Assembly (NCBI RefSeq): GCF_018398315.1
Contig: NZ_JAHBRW010000003.1
Coordinates: 124,001-188,000 of the forward strand
Length of the DNA: 64,000 bases
Direction of reading: 5' to 3'
Source of the DNA: Chelatococcus sp. YT9
GTDB lineage: Bacteria; Pseudomonadota; Alphaproteobacteria; Rhizobiales; Beijerinckiaceae
Both the position numbers and the translations under genes were made by a program. Shown here piece by piece: positions 34,947-44,014 of this stretch; positions within the stretch are counted from its first letter, which is position 1; each line of letters starts with the position of its first letter. Under the pieces are notes generated by a model. That model worked only from the letters and a program-made list of their open reading frames with translations. It was not told where the DNA came from and searched no databases.

Positions 34947-35073
34947 TTACGCCGCCTCGCGCTCGTCAAACATTCCCCAGTCGAAAAACTTCGTTGTCGC
35001 CAAGGATCATCTCATTGACCCCGGGCGCGTCCTCGATGATGAGACGACGATCCGGGAGCGGTTCGCGAGTCAT
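34947..35073 (-). pseudogene. Small hypothetical gene, frameshifted
   Basis: From the ATG at 35073: MTREPLPDRRLIIEDAPGVN, then EMILGDN. One frame over it continues KFFDWGMFDEREAA to a stop at 34947. The length of 127 nt is one base too many for 41 residues plus stop. The in-phase acidic, Trp-containing ending makes a real decayed micro-gene likely. Confidence 0.45.
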
Positions 35074-35320
35074 TTTCCATCGGGGGACGGTTTCAGATGG
35101 GAAAGTGTCCGGCCGCTCGCATTGATAGCCAGCTTACCCGGGTAAGTAACTATTGACTTATTCAGCTCTAAGCGCGAACGACAGTCATCAGTAACTTTAT
35201 CTCACGAGCGCAACACATCCGTCGATAGGCACGCTATATCATTAATCAGACGCGATACACATCCGGATGATGATATCGATGATCGACAACGGAGTAGCGC
35301 ACACAGGAGATGAAAAGACT

Positions 35321-35782
35321 ATGGCTTTGAACAAACTGACCTCCGCTCGCACTGGCACAGCTGCGCCAGCCGCGTCTAAGGAAGTCGAGATCCCGGAAAT
35401 CGCGGTGTTCCTCGATAAAGCCATAGAAAGGGCTCTTCGAGAGGGCAACACGTCCCAGGCGGAGATCGCCAGGGCCGTAGGCTACAAGAGCCCCAATGTC
35501 ATCTCTATGTTCAAGTCCGGCGCAATGAAGGTGCCGCTCGACAAGGTGGGCGTTCTCGCCGAGGTCTTGAACGTCGACCCGATGCACCTCTTTCGCCTGG
35601 CTCTCGCCCAGTTCGCTCTGGACATTTCACTCTGGGAGAAGCTCCAGACTGGAGTGCTCTCACAGAACGAGAAGAAAATCCTGAGTCACATTAGGAAGGT
35701 GACCAACAACACCGATCCTAAGCCGACGCCGGCGATTTTAGCCGGTATCAAGAAGGCGTTTGAAGGGAGATCTTCCCTTTGA
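35321..35782 (+). CDS. XRE-like helix-turn-helix regulator
   Basis: I chose the ATG at 35321 (MALNKLTSARTGTAAPAASK), which lies about 11 bases after CAGGAGA; an upstream ATG at 35267 lacks a site. The 153-residue protein has a helix-turn-helix at about residues 40-90: FLDKAIERALREGNTSQAEI, ARAVGYKSPNVISMFKSG, KVPLDKVGVLAEVLNVD. The rest is a helical tail with SQNEKKILSHIRKVTNN. It is probably a regulator of plasmid or phage functions; the targets are not evident. Confidence 0.7.
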   Translation: MALNKLTSARTGTAAPAASKEVEIPEIAVFLDKAIERALREGNTSQAEIARAVGYKSPNVISMFKSGAMKVPLDKVGVLAEVLNVDPMHLFRLALAQFALDISLWEKLQTGVLSQNEKKILSHIRKVTNNTDPKPTPAILAGIKKAFEGRSSL

Positions 35783-36376
35783 TCCTGGGCGGTGCTCGTA
35801 AATCATCTGGTCTGCCGCGTTCTTGCCGTTAAAATTCGCCTTTCTACGGGGGAACGCAGAATATTTTGCTCATTGCGAAGGCCAATTGCGCAACCGGGAT
35901 GCTCGAATTCACCTATGGCGATGATCGGCCGTGCCGGGCGAGCTTCCCGCTCCCAAAAGACGCGGACACCTCTTGCGCCTCGGAGATTCCACCGCTCGAG
36001 CCCAATTCAAGATGCTCTGCCCGAATGGCCGCGTTCGTGATGCGGCCGCCCAGACGATCCGCAAAGTTCGATCGGCCGTTTTATCGGCACCTCGGGGGGG
36101 GGGGGGCTGGGTGGGCGGGCTGCAACGGCCCCAGACTTCGACTGGGTCGCTCGCCACAATTTTTCTCCGAGCTGAACGGTCCGAGGAGAAACACTCCCGG
36201 GCCCACAGGTGGAGCGCGCAGCTATTGTCCGGTACAAACATTGGTCTGCGGACAAACGTTCGCCGCTGGTGGAGAAGCTCTCGACTGAACCATTCTTCAA
36301 ATATTTGAATCAGTTGAGGTCCAGCGATTCAAAACTGTCGTTGGATATCGGCGCTGCCTTGCACGAATGTCGCGCT
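35783..36376. other. Stretch without a clear gene, containing a 13-G run
   Basis: Overlapping frames on both strands (such as KMLCPNGRVRDAAAQTIRKV in one plus-strand frame) hint at a decayed gene, but no family is recognisable and no start is convincing. The run of 13 G at 36094-36106 falls here. Confidence 0.45.
36094..36106 (+). repeat. Homopolymer run of 13 G
   Basis: Thirteen consecutive G's precede CTGGGTGGGCGGG. This is a slippage-prone tract and also a potential G-quadruplex on the plus strand. It may equally mark an uncertain base count in the assembly. Confidence 0.8.
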
Positions 36377-36625
36377 ATGATCACGCAGCCCTACCGACTT
36401 TATGTCGAGCGCAAAGACACTTCGAAGAACATGGCTCGCTTCTATGCGATGTCTATAGAACCGACCTTGCTTGGAGAAGTCTGCCTGACGCGACGTTGGG
36501 GACGTATTGGTACCTACGGCCAAGCCATCCAGCGCAGTTATCCATGTGAGAATGACGCGGTTGTAGCCTTTCTCTCTCTTCTGCGACAGAAGAGACAGCG
36601 TGGCTATAGACCTCGAGAGAGGTGA
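36377..36625 (+). CDS. WGR-domain protein
   Basis: An 82-residue protein starts at the ATG at 36377 (MITQPYRLYVERKDTSKNMA), in the usual place for small stand-alone WGR proteins. The whole product is the domain: NMARFYAMSIEPTLLGEVCL, TRRWGRIGTYGQAIQRSYPC with the namesake WGR, and a C-terminal helix VAFLSLLRQKRQRGY. WGR domains bind nucleic acid ends or DNA in PARP-type proteins; small versions are frequent on alphaproteobacterial plasmids. The upstream part of the frame (to 36209) is not typical of the family. Confidence 0.8.
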   Translation: MITQPYRLYVERKDTSKNMARFYAMSIEPTLLGEVCLTRRWGRIGTYGQAIQRSYPCENDAVVAFLSLLRQKRQRGYRPRER

Positions 36626-36682
36626 TCTGCCCGATTGGCTTTGACCGAACACATGTCCTGGCCACCGGGGTATACGCGCGAG

Positions 36683-36833
36683 CTATACGAATGCCACGCT
36701 ATCCTTAAGGCGCCACAGCTCGGCAATGCGCATGGCGATGTCTGGGTCGCCGACATAGGCGACGAGTTTCAGCCCTTCTCGAGCTCGATCTCAATGATGG
36801 CACGTCAGCACGCACATCCGGATAGTCCCCCAT
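36683..36833 (-). pseudogene. MGDYP-module small protein, decayed copy 3
   Basis: Starting at 36833 the minus strand reads MGDYPDVRAD and then shifts frame. The homologous continuation can be followed through AIIEIELEKG, LKLVAYVGDPDIAM and RIAELWRLK in alternating frames, with at least two indels. The leader block TTTGCCAATTGTTTAACG-TTCGCTA is still visible upstream (36914-36941). Confidence 0.75.
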
Positions 36834-37501
36834 ACCCTTGCCCCACAAGGCATAGATCGGCACCGCGAAGCGCCTGACCTCCCATATGAGAGGCTTCTGT
36901 GCCGAATGCTCAAGCTTCTAGCGAACGTTAAACAATTGGCAAACACTGGAGGTGGATGCGCAGGGTAGCCTCTCGAAAGTTGGTCGGGGCATCAGCGCGC
37001 TAGGCGTATTTGAAGCATCAACTACAAAGCGAAATGGCCAACGAAATCGTGAGGATTCACGGCGAACCCTCGGTTTGAGATCCCGTCCTCGGAAAGGCCG
37101 CTCTGTACCGACGGGCGCCTATTGGGTGAAGATCGGCCGCCTTGTTTCAGGGCTGTCGGCATGAGATGGTCGAGCCCGCCCCCGGCTGCTGGCTTGCGCC
37201 GGGGAAAGGGCAGCCGGAGGCGGTACCTCGTCCCCGGGGGAGCGGAGTTGAGGTCAGCCATCGGAGCATAGCGCAGCTCAATCCACAAGCCCGCCCCCAG
37301 CCAGGCTATTCTGGCCGGGGGCTTTGGCATCGTTTGTGGTAGCACAACACGCCTGGCTCCCCCCGAGGCCGGCGAGCACCGCCCCCAACCGACGCGACCT
37401 GAGACAAGCACACCCGGTTACCTTGGGCAAGCTTCTCTAACGTTCTGAGTTTTCAGCGAGACTATGGTTGCTGAGTGCGCCCTCTTTTTCGGGGAGACTC
37501 G
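36834..37501. other. Leader remnant of MGDYP copy 3 and gene-free sequence
   Basis: On the minus strand, TTTGCCAA and TTTAACGTTCGCTA near 36914-36941 correspond to the conserved leader, but most of the rest of the leader is lost. The remaining sequence shows no gene. A hairpin lies at 37294-37326. Confidence 0.5.
37294..37326 (+). terminator. Strong GC hairpin
   Basis: GCCCCCAGCCAG pairs with CTGGCCGGGGGC around GCTATT and is followed by TTTGG. It could terminate transcription from the left. Confidence 0.5.
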
Positions 37502-37705
37502 TCAGATCTTGATCGGGACGCCAATAGCGATTGCTCGATGGATTAAAAAGTCCCGGAACTCTTCAGCCTGAACGCCAGCAGAGGGATACTGCTCGATCAA
37601 GTCCAGGATGGTACCTGGTACATCAACTGCAGTACGGTTCCTGATCGCATCAATCAAATGCTTCTGAATCTCTTGCTGTACCGACTCCGCGATAACACCA
37701 GGCAC
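37502..37705 (-). CDS. Small hypothetical protein
   Basis: A 67-residue frame from a GTG starts MPGVIAESVQQEIQKHLIDA and continues AIRNRTAVDVPGTILDLIEQ and EEFRDFLIHRAIAIGVPIKI. The helical, amphipathic composition is protein-like, but the start lacks a good ribosome site and no family is recognised. Confidence 0.45.
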   Translation of the reverse strand: MPGVIAESVQQEIQKHLIDAIRNRTAVDVPGTILDLIEQYPSAGVQAEEFRDFLIHRAIAIGVPIKI

Positions 37706-38082
37706 GGCTACACCTCCATCCCTGAGGCGGTCGATCTTATCGAGTCAAAGCCCACTGCAAAGGCCCCGCCCTACACGACTTCTCGACCGGCACTGATCGC
37801 AGGTCTCTGTTGAGCCGCGCCGCTCACTTCGCCTCAAACCCACTGTTTCTCCGGCCGGAGACATTGGTGAAAATTCTGCTGATCGTGGCGCTTGTCGCTG
37901 CGGCTGTGAACGCGTGCGCGTGTCGCGAGAGCAACGACTGGGCCGGTGTCGCCAAGGGCGCCCGCTCCGTGGTTCAGGGTGAACGCGGTGAGGCTCGTCG
38001 CCAACTGGCGCGGGGTTCTACACTACGCAAGTGCATCCGCCTCATTCTCCTTGCCGGCGTCCTGTCCGGTGCCGACGTCGCG
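37706..38082. other. Stretch with one doubtful ORF
   Basis: A plus-strand frame (37810-38199) contains a lipoprotein-like start (KILLIVALVAAAVNACACRE) but runs 117 bases into the 3' end of the aldo/keto reductase gene. I do not call it as a gene. Confidence 0.4.
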
Positions 38083-39042
38083 CTAAGCTTGCATATCCTT
38101 TTCCCACCAGCCGCGGGTGTTGACGCCAGCTGCATCAGCGATTGCTTCCAAGGCCACAATATCATCGCTGGAAAGCGTAACCGCGGTGGCTCTGACTAGC
38201 CCGTCGATGTAGTTGGGCTTGGTGACACCAATTATCGGTGTAGCGCCCTTAGCGATGGCCCAAGCTATTGCCACATCGGGAACTTCGGCATCTTGTTGCT
38301 GGCCGATGGAGGCGAGTTTGTCCGTCAGCGCCTTTAGCTGAGACAGCACCCCATTGTAAGCCTGCGCTCGGTTTGTGCCTTCCGGGAGGGGGTTTTCCGG
38401 ACTATATTTGCCGCTCAAGGCGCCCTGTTCGAGCACCATGTAGGCAAAGAAGGGGATGCCGTAGTTGCGGCAGTATTCCAGGATGCCAGCTTCTTCGGAG
38501 CTGCGGTAGAGGAGGCTATAATGGTTCTGGATGGCTTCGACTTGAAATCCAGCCTCGCCTAAGATTTGGTCGGCGAGCTTGATTTCGCTCAGGTTGTGGT
38601 TGGACACGCCGACATGTCTCACCCTTCCGCTCTTCAAGAGCGAAACCAAGTGAGGCGTCCACCGCTCCACGTCGGCTGAATTATGAATCCAATAAAGGTC
38701 GATGTAGTCGGTACCGAGGCGTTCCAGGCTCTGCTCCAGCATGTCCGCGACGGGATCTGCGCCGGCTCCGGCGGCCTGCGGGGTGAACTTTGTGGAGAGC
38801 TGGTAGTCGCTACGGGGAAAGCGCTTCAATACCTCCCCAAGTACGGTCTCTGAACGGCCCATGCCGTAAACAACGGCAGTGTCCCAGAGGGTGAACCCGG
38901 CCGCATGCGCCCTGTCGGCGACCTCTTCCAGGCCAGCTCGAGTTATGCGGCTACCGAAATAGCCTTCGGCACTCTCGCCGCTGTCTCCCCAGGCCCAGGT
39001 GCCCAGCGCGACGGTGGGTACTTTAAGACTATCTGGTGTCAT
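38083..39042 (-). CDS. Aldo/keto reductase
   Basis: This 319-residue oxidoreductase starts at the ATG at 39042 (MTPDSLKVPTVALGTWAWGD) behind GGAG at five-base spacing. The catalytic tetrad of the family is visible: Asp and Tyr in FTLWDTAVVYGMGRSE, Lys in YQLSTKFTP, His in IDLYWIHNS. NADPH-binding segments follow (GVSNHNLSEI; TPIIGVTKPNYIDGL). It reduces carbonyls with NADPH; the substrate is unknown. The adjacent AraC gene is divergent with a 173-base gap, a common regulator-target arrangement. Confidence 0.93.
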   Translation of the reverse strand: MTPDSLKVPTVALGTWAWGDSGESAEGYFGSRITRAGLEEVADRAHAAGFTLWDTAVVYGMGRSETVLGEVLKRFPRSDYQLSTKFTPQAAGAGADPVADMLEQSLERLGTDYIDLYWIHNSADVERWTPHLVSLLKSGRVRHVGVSNHNLSEIKLADQILGEAGFQVEAIQNHYSLLYRSSEEAGILEYCRNYGIPFFAYMVLEQGALSGKYSPENPLPEGTNRAQAYNGVLSQLKALTDKLASIGQQQDAEVPDVAIAWAIAKGATPIIGVTKPNYIDGLVRATAVTLSSDDIVALEAIADAAGVNTRGWWEKDMQA

Positions 39043-39215
39043 GTTTGCTCCGCACTCGTTATGCGACGGGGGTTTGGTGTACCCTCTGCGCCGGCGCCAC
39101 TGTGATACGCGGCTGCCCGGGAGCGTGAGCCTGATGCGCCGAGATTTCTGCATGATCCTCCAGAAATCGCTGGTTCGCGTTGCCGCAGTTCCTTCCGCGT
39201 GGGATAGTCGACTCC

Positions 39216-40088
39216 ATGGAAGCGTTGAGTGAAATTGCAGCGATAATTACTAGGTTCGTCTCGAAGGATGGTTTTCACGGCACACCCATCGAACGCTTGA
39301 CGCTTGTTCGATCCTCCACCGTGACGATGCCGATGCCAAATGTTTATCGGCCGCAACTATGCCTGGTGGCGCAGGGGCAGAAGCAGGTCACATTAGGTCG
39401 CTATGGCGTCGTCACCTACGACTTGCCAGCGATAGGCCATGTGGTCAAGGCAACGCCTGACATGCCCTATCTCTGCCTGTACCTCGATTTCGATCCGGTT
39501 ATGTTGGGGGACTTGGCATCGCGCGTGACGATACCGCCAGGGCCGCCATCGCCACCCATCGGCAAAACGGTCTCCGACGCCGGCGCCGGTCTGCTCGACG
39601 CGGCGCTACGCTTGCTGCGCCTGCTCGATGATCCAAAAGCGCTGCCCGTGCTGGGGCCACTCGTCGAGCAGGAAATTCTTTATCACTTGCTCGCCGGTCC
39701 AGATGGCGCACGGATGCGCCATGTCACCTCCAGCCAGGGGCGGATCGCCCAAATTGGTACTGCCATCGCCTGGATCGGAAAGAACTTCCGGGAGCGGTTC
39801 AGTATTGAGCGGCTCGCCGCTGACGTAGGCATGAGTACATCCAGCCTTCACGAGCATTTCCGCGCCGTGACAGCGATGACGCCTTTGCAATTTCAGAAGC
39901 AGCTCAGGTTGCAGGACGCGCGCAGCCTGATGCTGATCGAGGACATAGATGTTGCGTCTGCTGCCTTGCGGGTAAGTTATGAAAGCGCGTCGCAGTTCAG
40001 TCGCGAATATCGCCGCCACTTCGGAGAACCGCCGGCACGCGACATAGCCCGCCTACGAGCTGCGCCTGGCTTGGCATTGGCAACCTGA
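39216..40088 (+). CDS. AraC-family transcriptional regulator
   Basis: A 290-residue regulator, with the ATG at 39216 taken as start (MEALSEIAAIITRFVSKDGF). The N-terminal AraC-type effector domain includes NVYRPQLCLVAQGQKQVTLG and MPYLCLYLDFDP. The C-terminal two helix-turn-helix units include FSIERLAADVGMSTSSLHEH and VASAALRVSYESASQFSREY. It is divergent from the aldo/keto reductase gene and probably activates it in response to a small carbonyl compound. Confidence 0.92.
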   Translation: MEALSEIAAIITRFVSKDGFHGTPIERLTLVRSSTVTMPMPNVYRPQLCLVAQGQKQVTLGRYGVVTYDLPAIGHVVKATPDMPYLCLYLDFDPVMLGDLASRVTIPPGPPSPPIGKTVSDAGAGLLDAALRLLRLLDDPKALPVLGPLVEQEILYHLLAGPDGARMRHVTSSQGRIAQIGTAIAWIGKNFRERFSIERLAADVGMSTSSLHEHFRAVTAMTPLQFQKQLRLQDARSLMLIEDIDVASAALRVSYESASQFSREYRRHFGEPPARDIARLRAAPGLALAT

Positions 40089-40422
40089 ATAAGCGCGATT
40101 TGCGCCTATTGGATCAGAAAAAGCTTGACTGGCCTAAGCTAGTCATCGGGCCCTCGCAACCTGGTTGGGTCGACGTTCGTCCCGATAGCAATGGAAACGC
40201 AACTGACCGATAGAGGTATGCCGCCTTCGCAGTTCATGTAGCTTCAAAGGGGGCGTCGACCAGTTTTGCCTCGAGGGTTCGCGGCTCCATCGCGCCTCAC
40301 GTCGCAGTGTGCTTTTAGTGTTCGATCTCCCTGCGCGGCGAGTCACGAGGTGAACAGAATTGGACAGCCAAACGCAATTGACACGTGTGGATTGGAAGGG
40401 ATGCTGTGCCAGTAATACCCAC
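40089..40422. other. Intergenic stretch, nothing recognised
   Basis: Open frames here are low-complexity or Arg/Ser-rich and look like shadows. No hairpin or repeat was noted. Confidence 0.4.
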
Positions 40423-40816
40423 TTAAGCAGCAAATTCTCTCATCTTCGCCTGCACTCGGCGCGAATCGTACGGCTTCGGGAAGAAGGCGCCGCGCTCCGG
40501 CATGGTCCAGCCGCTGGGTAGGGACATTCCAGAGGTGATGATGATCTCCACAGGTGGCCCAGCGATCACGAACAGCCGCCGCCAACCTCAGACCGTCCAT
40601 GGACCCCGGCATCTCCACGTCGGTAAAGATGATCCGGATATCGCTGCGGCTCTCAAGAACGGCGATAGCCTCGTCCGCGTTATAGGCTTCGAGCACTTCA
40701 AACCCTGCGTCCGTGGCGATATCAGCTGCCGTCATCAGCTGAAACGGATCGTCTTCCACGACGAGCACCACGGGGTGTGGCGAACCGTGATGAGTACCCA
40801 CTAGAATCCCTTCCAT
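40423..40816 (-). pseudogene. Single-domain response regulator, frameshifted
   Basis: Starting at 40816 the receiver domain is clear: VVLVVEDDPFQLMTAADIAT with the acidic pair, DIRIIFTDVEMPGSMDGLRL with the phosphorylated Asp. After DRW the frame is lost near 40549 (TGGG for TGG). The proper continuation is PPVEIIITSGMSLPSGWTM and AFFPKPYDSRRVQAKMREF, with Thr/Ser and Lys of the receiver, ending at 40423. The span of 394 nt is one base over. The HWE histidine kinase starts 208 bases away on the other strand and is the likely partner. Confidence 0.85.
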
Positions 40817-41024
40817 TCATGGGCGCGTGCATTCTCCGCTTGAAGGGATCGACCCCGACGTTGGTACCAAAATGGCGTATGAACCCTAGCGAACAACTTT
40901 TTCCGCGTAACGCGCATGATACGGCGAGGTTCCCGCAGATCAGAGGTCCGTACGAAAGCTCGCCGGCGCTTGATCTTTCATATGGCGAGGCTTCCGTCTA
41001 GATTGGAAATTTCCAACGGGAGCG

Positions 41025-42110
41025 ATGCTGTTGCCAACACAATTTCTGAACGGCGGTGGCGAGATGGGCGACGCGATCCGCTCCTTTGACTGGAGCACAA
41101 CGCCGCTTGGCCCGATCCAAGGATGGCCGATCGCCCTCAAAACCGCCGTTGGTATGATGGTGAACTCGCGCTTCCCGAAATGCATTGTCTGGGGCGCGGA
41201 GTATACCGCCATCTTCAATGACGCCTTTCTCCCCATCCTTGGCGACAAGGGCGATTGCCTCGGGCGCTCATTCAAGGACATTTGGTCTGAAGCGTGGTCA
41301 GAGATCGGCGCGCTCGTCGACAACGCCTACGCGGGGGAAGCCATATTCATCGAGGACTTTCCGCTGGTCGTCGAACGCGGCGGCTACCCTGAGCAAGCCT
41401 GGTTCACCTTCTGCTACAGCCCCATCCGGGATGAGCAGGGTCATATTGCCGGCATCATGGATACGGTGATCGAGACAACCTCGCGCGTGGTTGCCGAGCG
41501 CAACGCTCGGATCGTCAATGCCGAGCTCGCCCATCGCATGAAGAATACGCTGTCGGTTGTGAGGGCCATCGCGAACCAGACCTTCCGGTCAGAGGCATCT
41601 ATCGACGACGCCAAGCACATTTTCGGACAGCGGCTTCGCTCGCTCGCCGATGCGCATTCCCTGTTGACCCAGGCAAGCTGGAGCGGAGCTCCCATAAGCT
41701 CCATCGTGGAAAGTGCTATTGCGCCCCATCGCGGTCCAGACGGAGCCGTGGTGATTGAAGGGCCGCCGCTGCAGTTGTCGTCGCAACAGGCATTGACTCT
41801 TGCGCTCGCTACCAACGAGCTGGCGACCAACGCGATCAAATATGGCGCCTGGTCCGTTCCCGATGGCCGCGTTCATGTGTCATGGACGATCGGGCGGCCG
41901 AGCAGTGATGATCTATTCATGTTCCGATGGATTGAAGAGGATGGCCCTCTGGTCGAGATACCCCAGCGAACCGGCTTCGGGTCTCGTCTCCTCGAGCGGA
42001 TCGTCGCGCAGGATTTCGGAGGTGAAGTCCTGCTGCGATATGAACCGGGGGGTTTTCGTTATGAACTTGCAACCAAGATGTCGAACGTGAGCGAGACGGC
42101 ACATCATTAA
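41025..42110 (+). CDS. HWE-family sensor histidine kinase
   Basis: This 361-residue cytoplasmic kinase begins at the ATG at 41025 with GGGAG upstream. Residues 10-150 form a PAS domain (FPKCIVWGAEYTAIFNDAFL; AWFTFCYSPIRDEQGHIAGI). The HWE kinase core has the phospho-accepting His in NAELAHRMKNTLSVVRAIAN, the N box ALATNELATNAIKYGA, FRWIEEDGPLV with the WxE, and GFGSRLLERIVAQDFGGE. It has no membrane segment, so it senses an internal or light-like cue. Its probable response regulator (40423-40816) is broken, leaving the pathway open-ended. Confidence 0.92.
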   Translation: MLLPTQFLNGGGEMGDAIRSFDWSTTPLGPIQGWPIALKTAVGMMVNSRFPKCIVWGAEYTAIFNDAFLPILGDKGDCLGRSFKDIWSEAWSEIGALVDNAYAGEAIFIEDFPLVVERGGYPEQAWFTFCYSPIRDEQGHIAGIMDTVIETTSRVVAERNARIVNAELAHRMKNTLSVVRAIANQTFRSEASIDDAKHIFGQRLRSLADAHSLLTQASWSGAPISSIVESAIAPHRGPDGAVVIEGPPLQLSSQQALTLALATNELATNAIKYGAWSVPDGRVHVSWTIGRPSSDDLFMFRWIEEDGPLVEIPQRTGFGSRLLERIVAQDFGGEVLLRYEPGGFRYELATKMSNVSETAHH

Positions 42111-42392
42111 GCGCCACGACCGGATCCGAATAGGACCCCTCGTAACAAACAGGCTTACCGGAGCTTTCGATTAGCTGGTGAATCGGCACTTCTCGCGTTC
42201 GAAAGTATATAGCGCATGGACGATCCGATCTCGAAGGGCGCCGGGAATGCGCTGAACCCACTCAGCACTTCGATACCGGTCTCAGCCATTTTTGTCCAAG
42301 CCCTGCGAAAAATCGATCACGTCGGCAGAGCCAATAAGCCCGCTCGGGACGAGGTAACGGACCGTGCTGTCACATAGTATAAGAGACGCAAA

Positions 42393-42692
42393 ATGGGTAT
42401 AGAGCAACTTGAGGACGAGGTCGTCCGACATGCAGGTTCCAACTTGCGAGAACTGGCAAATTCGTATGCCAGAACGCAGCCAGGCAGCGCATCCGAACAG
42501 CGTGTCATGGCTGAGTTTTTGTTTCGTCAGACAGGGGCACAACTGGCGGCAGCGCACGCGACGATTGAGACGGCTTACTCCACGCGGCAAAGTGCAGGCT
42601 CACTATTCTGGTCAGTGATCGCGCTGGTGGTTTTCGCGGCTGTTTGCGTTGTCTTCACCGCGCTTACCTACTTCCACATGTCGCAGCCTTGA
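42393..42692 (+). CDS. Hypothetical protein with C-terminal membrane helix
   Basis: This 99-residue protein starts MGIEQLEDEVVRHAGSNLRE and is helical for 65 residues (RVMAEFLFRQTGAQLAAAHA), then has a single hydrophobic helix near the C-terminus (LFWSVIALVVFAAVCVVFTA). A tail-anchored arrangement is likely. No family recognised. Confidence 0.55.
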   Translation: MGIEQLEDEVVRHAGSNLRELANSYARTQPGSASEQRVMAEFLFRQTGAQLAAAHATIETAYSTRQSAGSLFWSVIALVVFAAVCVVFTALTYFHMSQP

Positions 42693-42706
42693 TCGCATCG
42701 CGTACT

Positions 42707-42973
42707 TTAAAGCATCCCTGCTTCTTCCGCCGCCTTGAGAAAGGCGGCACGTGCACGCGCAATATTGAGCTTGATGGGAGGATGTGGCGCTAACCCACAA
42801 CGGTCGATGGCGAGCGTCCGGGTAAAGCTGATTACGGGCCACTCATCGCGCAACATGGCCTGCGCGTCTTCAACGCACATCACGAATCGGATCGAATTAT
42901 CCGGCAAACGCAATGGGACTGGTTCGAACCAAAGGCGGCGCATACCTGACCATAGCAGAGACGTCCCGCTCAC
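42707..42973 (-). CDS. DUF982 family protein
   Basis: 88 residues: WFEPVPLRLPDNSIRFVMCV then VEDAQAMLRDEWP and the C-terminal helix IARARAAFLKAAEEAGML. All three landmarks of DUF982 are present (W-x-PV, the VEDA segment followed by WP, and the ARxAFxxAA helix). The function is unknown; the family is expanded in alphaproteobacterial accessory DNA. It is paralogous to 43137-43463 and to the broken gene at 4426. Confidence 0.8.
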   Translation of the reverse strand: MSGTSLLWSGMRRLWFEPVPLRLPDNSIRFVMCVEDAQAMLRDEWPVISFTRTLAIDRCGLAPHPPIKLNIARARAAFLKAAEEAGML

Positions 42974-43136
42974 GTATGCTCAAAGGCGGGGGCTCGGCTA
43001 TCGCGAGCGCTTCTCCCTGACGAGCATGCGTGGACTCAGGGTGGCTTACGATCTGCAGCCGGACGATATTCAGTCGGGGCCGTCGCTAATCGCTTGCGGT
43101 CTGGTAGAGCAATTTGGCATTGGCCTAAGGTCGGGA

Positions 43137-43463
43137 TTACGCATCTAGGCCGCGATGCGCTTTGCGGCGAGGATGAGAAATGATCCGGGCCGCCTTGGCT
43201 GCCTCGACGAAAGCAGCGCGCGCAACCTTAACAGCTTTGGGTCGATGACCTTGCAATGCCGCCAAGCAAGCTCGCCGAGCTATAAGGTGTGGCTTAGATC
43301 TGGCTGCCGCCGATGGCCAGTCCTTGGATAGCGCTCCGAACGCCTCCTCGACGCTCGTCACGTTGCGGGGAGAATCATCAGGTACTCGTAAAATAACAGG
43401 CTCTGGCCAGGGATGCTGCATGATCGCAGATAACGCAGGGCGCACGTCCATGTTCCCGCGCAC
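43137..43463 (-). CDS. DUF982 family protein
   Basis: 108 residues. The domain runs from PWPEPVILRVPDDSPRNVTS through VEEAFGALSKDWPSAAARSK, a Cys-containing helix (ARRACLAALQGH) and VKVARAAFVEAAKAARIISH. The N-terminus before PWPEPV may be over-extended; internal Met residues are available. Same family as the neighbour at 42707, not overlapping, and probably independently transcribed. Confidence 0.8.
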   Translation of the reverse strand: MRGNMDVRPALSAIMQHPWPEPVILRVPDDSPRNVTSVEEAFGALSKDWPSAAARSKPHLIARRACLAALQGHRPKAVKVARAAFVEAAKAARIISHPRRKAHRGLDA

Positions 43464-44014
43464 CGCCTATCCGGCATCGTGCTGGTCACGCCTGCCGTGG
43501 TCCAAGGGCACTTTCTGTGCTCGATGTGACGCCATAGGAAATGCGCTGCGGGCGTATCTGGGTTACGGGCACAATGCTCCCGAGATCTTTGGGGCCGCTG
43601 CTCAGCTGAGAAGGCGTCGACCGGTGCCGTCGCTGTGTGGGTCCATTTCCAAGGTGGCGACCTTGCCGACTTCGTGGTGGGACGTGAGCGGTCAATGCCC
43701 CATGAATGTCCTCGTTGCCGCTGCCCTGCATATCGATCGGTGTACAAGCCTCACAGGTGAACGAACTATGCGATAGCCCCCGCCGGCTCTCAGACTGCAC
43801 AGCCAGACTGTTTGGGCGGGTATTTAGACGGCTTCTCCGCCTTCCCTACATTCCGCCTGGCTGACTAGTCGGTAGCAGTCCTCTAGGGACTACCAAATAC
43901 CTTGGCATTAAATCACCCGCAGAATGCAATGTGAATAGTTCCGTAACGATCAACATGGTCTATGCTCGACAGAACAGTCTGGCGGCCGGGTGTTAAGCCG
44001 CAAAAGGAAACACT
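43464..44014. other. Gene-free stretch upstream of the hydrolase gene
   Basis: No supported gene. The segment 43870-44000 is AT-richer and should hold the promoter of the hydrolase gene. No operator repeat was noted. Confidence 0.4.

Noticed and set aside
37810-38199. Lipoprotein-like ORF
   Set aside because: It overlaps the aldo/keto reductase 3' end by more than 100 bases and lacks a ribosome site.
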